Assembly: GCA_016178505.1 (NCBI GenBank)
Contig: JACOTG010000198.1
Location: 1-46,237 of the forward strand
Reading direction: 5' to 3'
DNA from: Planctomycetota bacterium
GTDB lineage: Bacteria; Planctomycetota; JACOTG01
Length of the DNA: 46,237 nucleotides
Below are positions 44,215-46,237 of this stretch, piece by piece. Numbering within the stretch: position 1 is the stretch's first letter; every line of letters starts with the position of its first letter. Below the pieces are notes generated by a model. That model was not told the DNA's origin, ran no database searches, and was given only the letters and a program-made list of their open reading frames with translations. A program made the translations under genes and the position numbers.

Positions 44215-45645
44215 TCAAGTACGCGGGGGACGCGTCTCGGCCCTATGTGCGCGGCGAAGCGCCAGGACGAGCGCGGCGCTCCCCGCCGCCGCCAGCAGGA
44301 TGAAGACTGCCGCCTGCGTGGCTCCCGCGGGCGTGCCGAATCCTTCGGCCTTTCCGGGCTCGAACGGCTGCATATACCAAACGTACATCTGGAGGCTGCC
44401 GTCCGCCGCGGCGAAGACCGGCCGCGAGCCGTCGTCGCCGTGCAGCACGCCTAACAGGTTCCACGCGATCAAGGCACAGGCGGCGTAGGTAAGTCCGCGG
44501 CGGGGCCAGCGGCGTGCGAGCGTTTCGCCGAGCAGGGGCAGACCCACCGCGGCGAGCGCGACCAGCGGCATCAGATAGCGCATCCAAAAGACAGGGAAAT
44601 AATAGAACAGGAGCCAAAAGACGAGTTGGAGCGAGAATCCTAAGCTTATTCCCACACGCCATAAGCGCAGCGCGAGACCTTTCCCGGGATGGGCGCTTGG
44701 CGAGCGCAGCATCCATAAAACAAGCACCGGCACGATCCATGGAACCCGGACGAGCCATGCCAGCAGAAGCGACAGATGGCCCGGAAGATTGCTCGGGACA
44801 AAAAGCCGGTCCATCTCCGGTCCATGATAGGGATCGTAACCCGTGCGAAAAGGGCTGCCGTAATGGACGTAGTTCAACCACAGCAAGGCCGCCCCGGTCA
44901 GGCAAGGCGCCGCGGCGAGAGCCGCCGTGCGCGCGAGCTGCAACCGGCGCGAACCGGAGCGATCGACCAGAATGGCGCCCGCTAAGCCGAGCCACACGCA
45001 CGCGACCAGAAGAACGCTGGTGTAATGGCACGCGAAAGCCCCCGCGAGCCCTGTGCCCGCCAGCAACGTCCAGGCGACGCCCGAGCGCCCTGCCGTAGCG
45101 CAGCCGCGCAAGTGCGCCCACAGTGCGAGGAACAGACAGAACGCCAAGCCCATTTCCGCATAGTAAAGCCGCGCATAACTGACGAGCGGGCTGCCCAAAC
45201 CGAAGATGAGCGCCGCCCAGAGGCTGACGCTGGCCGAGCATCCCGTCTGTTGCCCAATCTCGTAGAGCAGCATACCGGCCAGGGCTGCAAAAACCGGAAC
45301 CGCAAGGGCCGTAATCGCGCGTGTGCCGAGCGCTCCGTTGCTGACGCGTTCGATCAAAGCGCCGACGTAAACGAACGGCCCCGAAAGGAAGGGCAGGCCG
45401 AGCGAGAACCGGCTATAGCGCTTGGGCGCGGTCGGCGCTTCGCCCGGAGCCGGCGGGTCTGCGAGGTCGCCTTTCAGCCAGATGCGCTCGGCATTGTCGA
45501 GGTATTCGCGCAGGTCCAAGTATCCGCCGTCGCCCTTCCACACGGCCAAGTAACAGAGCAGCAGACCGGCAAAGAGCCACGGCGCGACCGGGCGTTGCGA
45601 TGGGACGGAGAAATTCGGATCTGCAACTTCGACGCCTTGCGGCAT
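44215..45645 (-). CDS. multi-pass membrane protein, GT-C (GT39/GT83-like) glycosyltransferase candidate
   Basis: I take the ATG at 45645 as start; the frame extends to a TTG at 45684, and no good ribosome binding site decides between them. The 476-residue protein has about ten to twelve helices: PWLFAGLLLCYLAVW at the start, then a loop with KGDGGYLDLREYLDNAERIW, LGLPFLSGPFVYVGALIE, CLFLALWAHLRG, LVFWLLFYYFPVFWMRYL, and a terminal AAAGSAALVLALRR. The acidic first loop and helix count fit GT-C enzymes that move sugars from lipid carriers, but no diagnostic catalytic motif is certain. It is convergent with the kinase. Confidence 0.7.
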   Translation of the reverse strand: MPQGVEVADPNFSVPSQRPVAPWLFAGLLLCYLAVWKGDGGYLDLREYLDNAERIWLKGDLADPPAPGEAPTAPKRYSRFSLGLPFLSGPFVYVGALIERVSNGALGTRAITALAVPVFAALAGMLLYEIGQQTGCSASVSLWAALIFGLGSPLVSYARLYYAEMGLAFCLFLALWAHLRGCATAGRSGVAWTLLAGTGLAGAFACHYTSVLLVACVWLGLAGAILVDRSGSRRLQLARTAALAAAPCLTGAALLWLNYVHYGSPFRTGYDPYHGPEMDRLFVPSNLPGHLSLLLAWLVRVPWIVPVLVLWMLRSPSAHPGKGLALRLWRVGISLGFSLQLVFWLLFYYFPVFWMRYLMPLVALAAVGLPLLGETLARRWPRRGLTYAACALIAWNLLGVLHGDDGSRPVFAAADGSLQMYVWYMQPFEPGKAEGFGTPAGATQAAVFILLAAAGSAALVLALRRAHRAETRPPRT

Positions 45646-45914
45646 AAACGGAGTCTCGGAGACGCTCTGCCCGCGCTGCAACAAAGAGGCGCGTCGAAAG
45701 CGGAGGTATCGTAATGACCTTCACTCATTGCTGCGAGGGCAATGCGCCGCCTTATAAAGGTGAACGAAGCGCCTTGGGAATAAGAAACTTCTTGAGAATC
45801 GAATTCAAACTGACATTCTCTAGGTGCACTTGCGCGTATAATCCTATGATATGTAAGGTAATGAATGCTGTTCCCTTTAATCTTTTGGTGTATCCAAGTC
45901 CAGACAGATTTCAC

Positions 45915-45942
45915 TTGACCCTTTAGACCAGTGAGATAGAGT
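45915..45942 (+). promoter_or_regulatory. candidate promoter of feoA
   Basis: TTGACC (45915-45920) and TAGAGT (45937-45942) are spaced 16 bases apart. The Fur box at 45952-45966 would overlap the start of transcription, the usual arrangement for iron repression. Confidence 0.45.
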
Positions 45943-45951
45943 TTCTTCAGT

Positions 45952-45966
45952 TGAGAATGATTCTCA
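45952..45966 (+). promoter_or_regulatory. Fur box 1
   Basis: TGAGAATGATTCTCA is a perfect 7-1-7 palindrome matching the Fur consensus TGATAATNATTATCA in 13 of 15 positions. It lies about 90 bases upstream of the feoA start. Confidence 0.8.
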
Positions 45967-46021
45967 GTGGAATGTTTTTCTGGAAGATAGGGGCTTGATT
46001 TCAGTTCTAAAGCTACTAGCC

Positions 46022-46036
46022 TGAGAATCATTCGCA
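46022..46036 (+). promoter_or_regulatory. Fur box 2
   Basis: TGAGAATCATTCGCA matches the 7-1-7 Fur pattern with one departure from the palindrome. It starts exactly 70 bases after box 1 and lies 18 bases before the feoA start codon, so it would block ribosome loading or elongation as well as initiation. Confidence 0.65.
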
Positions 46037-46054
46037 GTCAGAGGGGTGAATCCG

Positions 46055-46237
46055 ATGTCACAAGTCGCCTGCATGCCTTTCCCCCTCAGTATGGCTGCGC
46101 CAAAGATGAGAGTTCGTGTCGTAGATGTCCAAAGCTCGGACGTAAATGTCAAACGCCTCGCCGATCTCGGTCTCGTCAAAGACACCAAGCTCGTGGTCTC
46201 GAACTGCGGCAAATGGGGCGTGCTGCTCCAGCTCGAC
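46055..46237 (+). CDS. feoA: FeoA-family ferrous iron transport protein (3' end beyond window)
   Basis: The ATG at 46055 follows GAGGGG at 8 bases. The 61 visible residues read FPLSMAAPKMRVRVVDVQ, then VKRLADLGLVKDTKLVVS and GKWGVLLQLD, the SH3-like core of FeoA, including the conserved RLADLGL helix. FeoA is a small cytosolic partner of the Fe2+ permease FeoB. The two Fur boxes upstream support an iron-uptake role, so feoB probably follows outside the window. Confidence 0.82.
   Translation, partial: MSQVACMPFPLSMAAPKMRVRVVDVQSSDVNVKRLADLGLVKDTKLVVSNCGKWGVLLQLD

Larger units (their letters stand above)
45646..46054. other. intergenic regulatory region, low GC
   Basis: This 409-base stretch has markedly lower GC and no convincing gene. 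It holds the promoter and two Fur boxes of feoA (below). Upstream, TTGAGAATCGAATTCAA (45792-45808) is a half-matching palindrome of the same kind and a TATAAT lies at 45837-45842. On the minus strand TTGAAT and TCTTAT, 17 bases apart, could serve the divergent membrane gene. Confidence 0.45.

Overview
The window looks like metagenome-derived DNA from a GC-rich, Gram-negative-type bacterium with Planctomycetota-like habits. The signs are an ECF sigma factor of the kind paired with a membrane Ser/Thr kinase, HEAT and FG-GAP repeat proteins, a giant secreted RHS/YD-repeat protein, a second ECF/anti-sigma pair, and many lipoproteins. Acidobacteriota or another deep-branching phylum cannot be excluded from sequence reading alone. 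The right end, from about 40 kb, has a different feel: a tRNA without encoded CCA, lower GC after 42.6 kb, other spacer repeats, and a hisG start spliced into an unrelated gene. It may come from a second genome.

Layout. 1-4 kb is a gene-poor, decaying stretch. It holds a nucleotidyltransferase with an in-frame TAA near its start, a multiply frameshifted gene remnant, an array of three long GC-rich hairpins, and a secreted FG-GAP repeat protein cut from its signal peptide by one in-frame TGA. 4-9.7 kb holds a hypothetical gene, an ECF sigma/Ser-Thr kinase pair joined by an ATGA overlap, and two exported proteins. 9.8-17.5 kb is a run of six minus-strand genes: GMC oxidoreductase, metallophosphoesterase, tyrosinase, a coiled-coil membrane protein, a secreted endonuclease/exonuclease/phosphatase with a lamin-tail domain, and a small membrane protein. 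The first three are closely spaced.

18.8-26.2 kb is dominated by a 2182-residue RHS protein whose C-terminal 250 residues look like a polymorphic-toxin tip, followed by two tightly coupled small genes that may be its immunity module. 26.2-28.4 kb is accessory debris: a Tn5/IS4-type transposase tail, a frameshifted gene, a TPR gene without a clear start, and a duplicated REP-like hairpin element. 28.4-38.2 kb is more ordinary: a HEAT-repeat exported protein, a metallophosphoesterase, UDP-glucose dehydrogenase, tRNA-Val and tRNA-Asp, an SRPBCC gene fragment, DoxX, TerC, an RskA-type anti-sigma with its ECF sigma, and an MBL-fold protein.

38.2-40.1 kb contains a toroid/TPR/thioredoxin-like gene broken by a TGA at a site where Trp fits well, with a HisG N-terminus at its front. 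40.1-46.2 kb holds a cupin, a DUF3592 protein, a lipoprotein, tRNA-Pro, a second Ser/Thr kinase, a GT-C-like membrane protein, and the 5' end of feoA behind two Fur boxes.

Recurring theme: at least three genes carry a single in-frame stop and three more are readable only across frameshifts. These could be real pseudogenes or sequence/assembly errors. The mix of TAA and TGA, and the many genes that end in TGA, argue against a reassigned genetic code.
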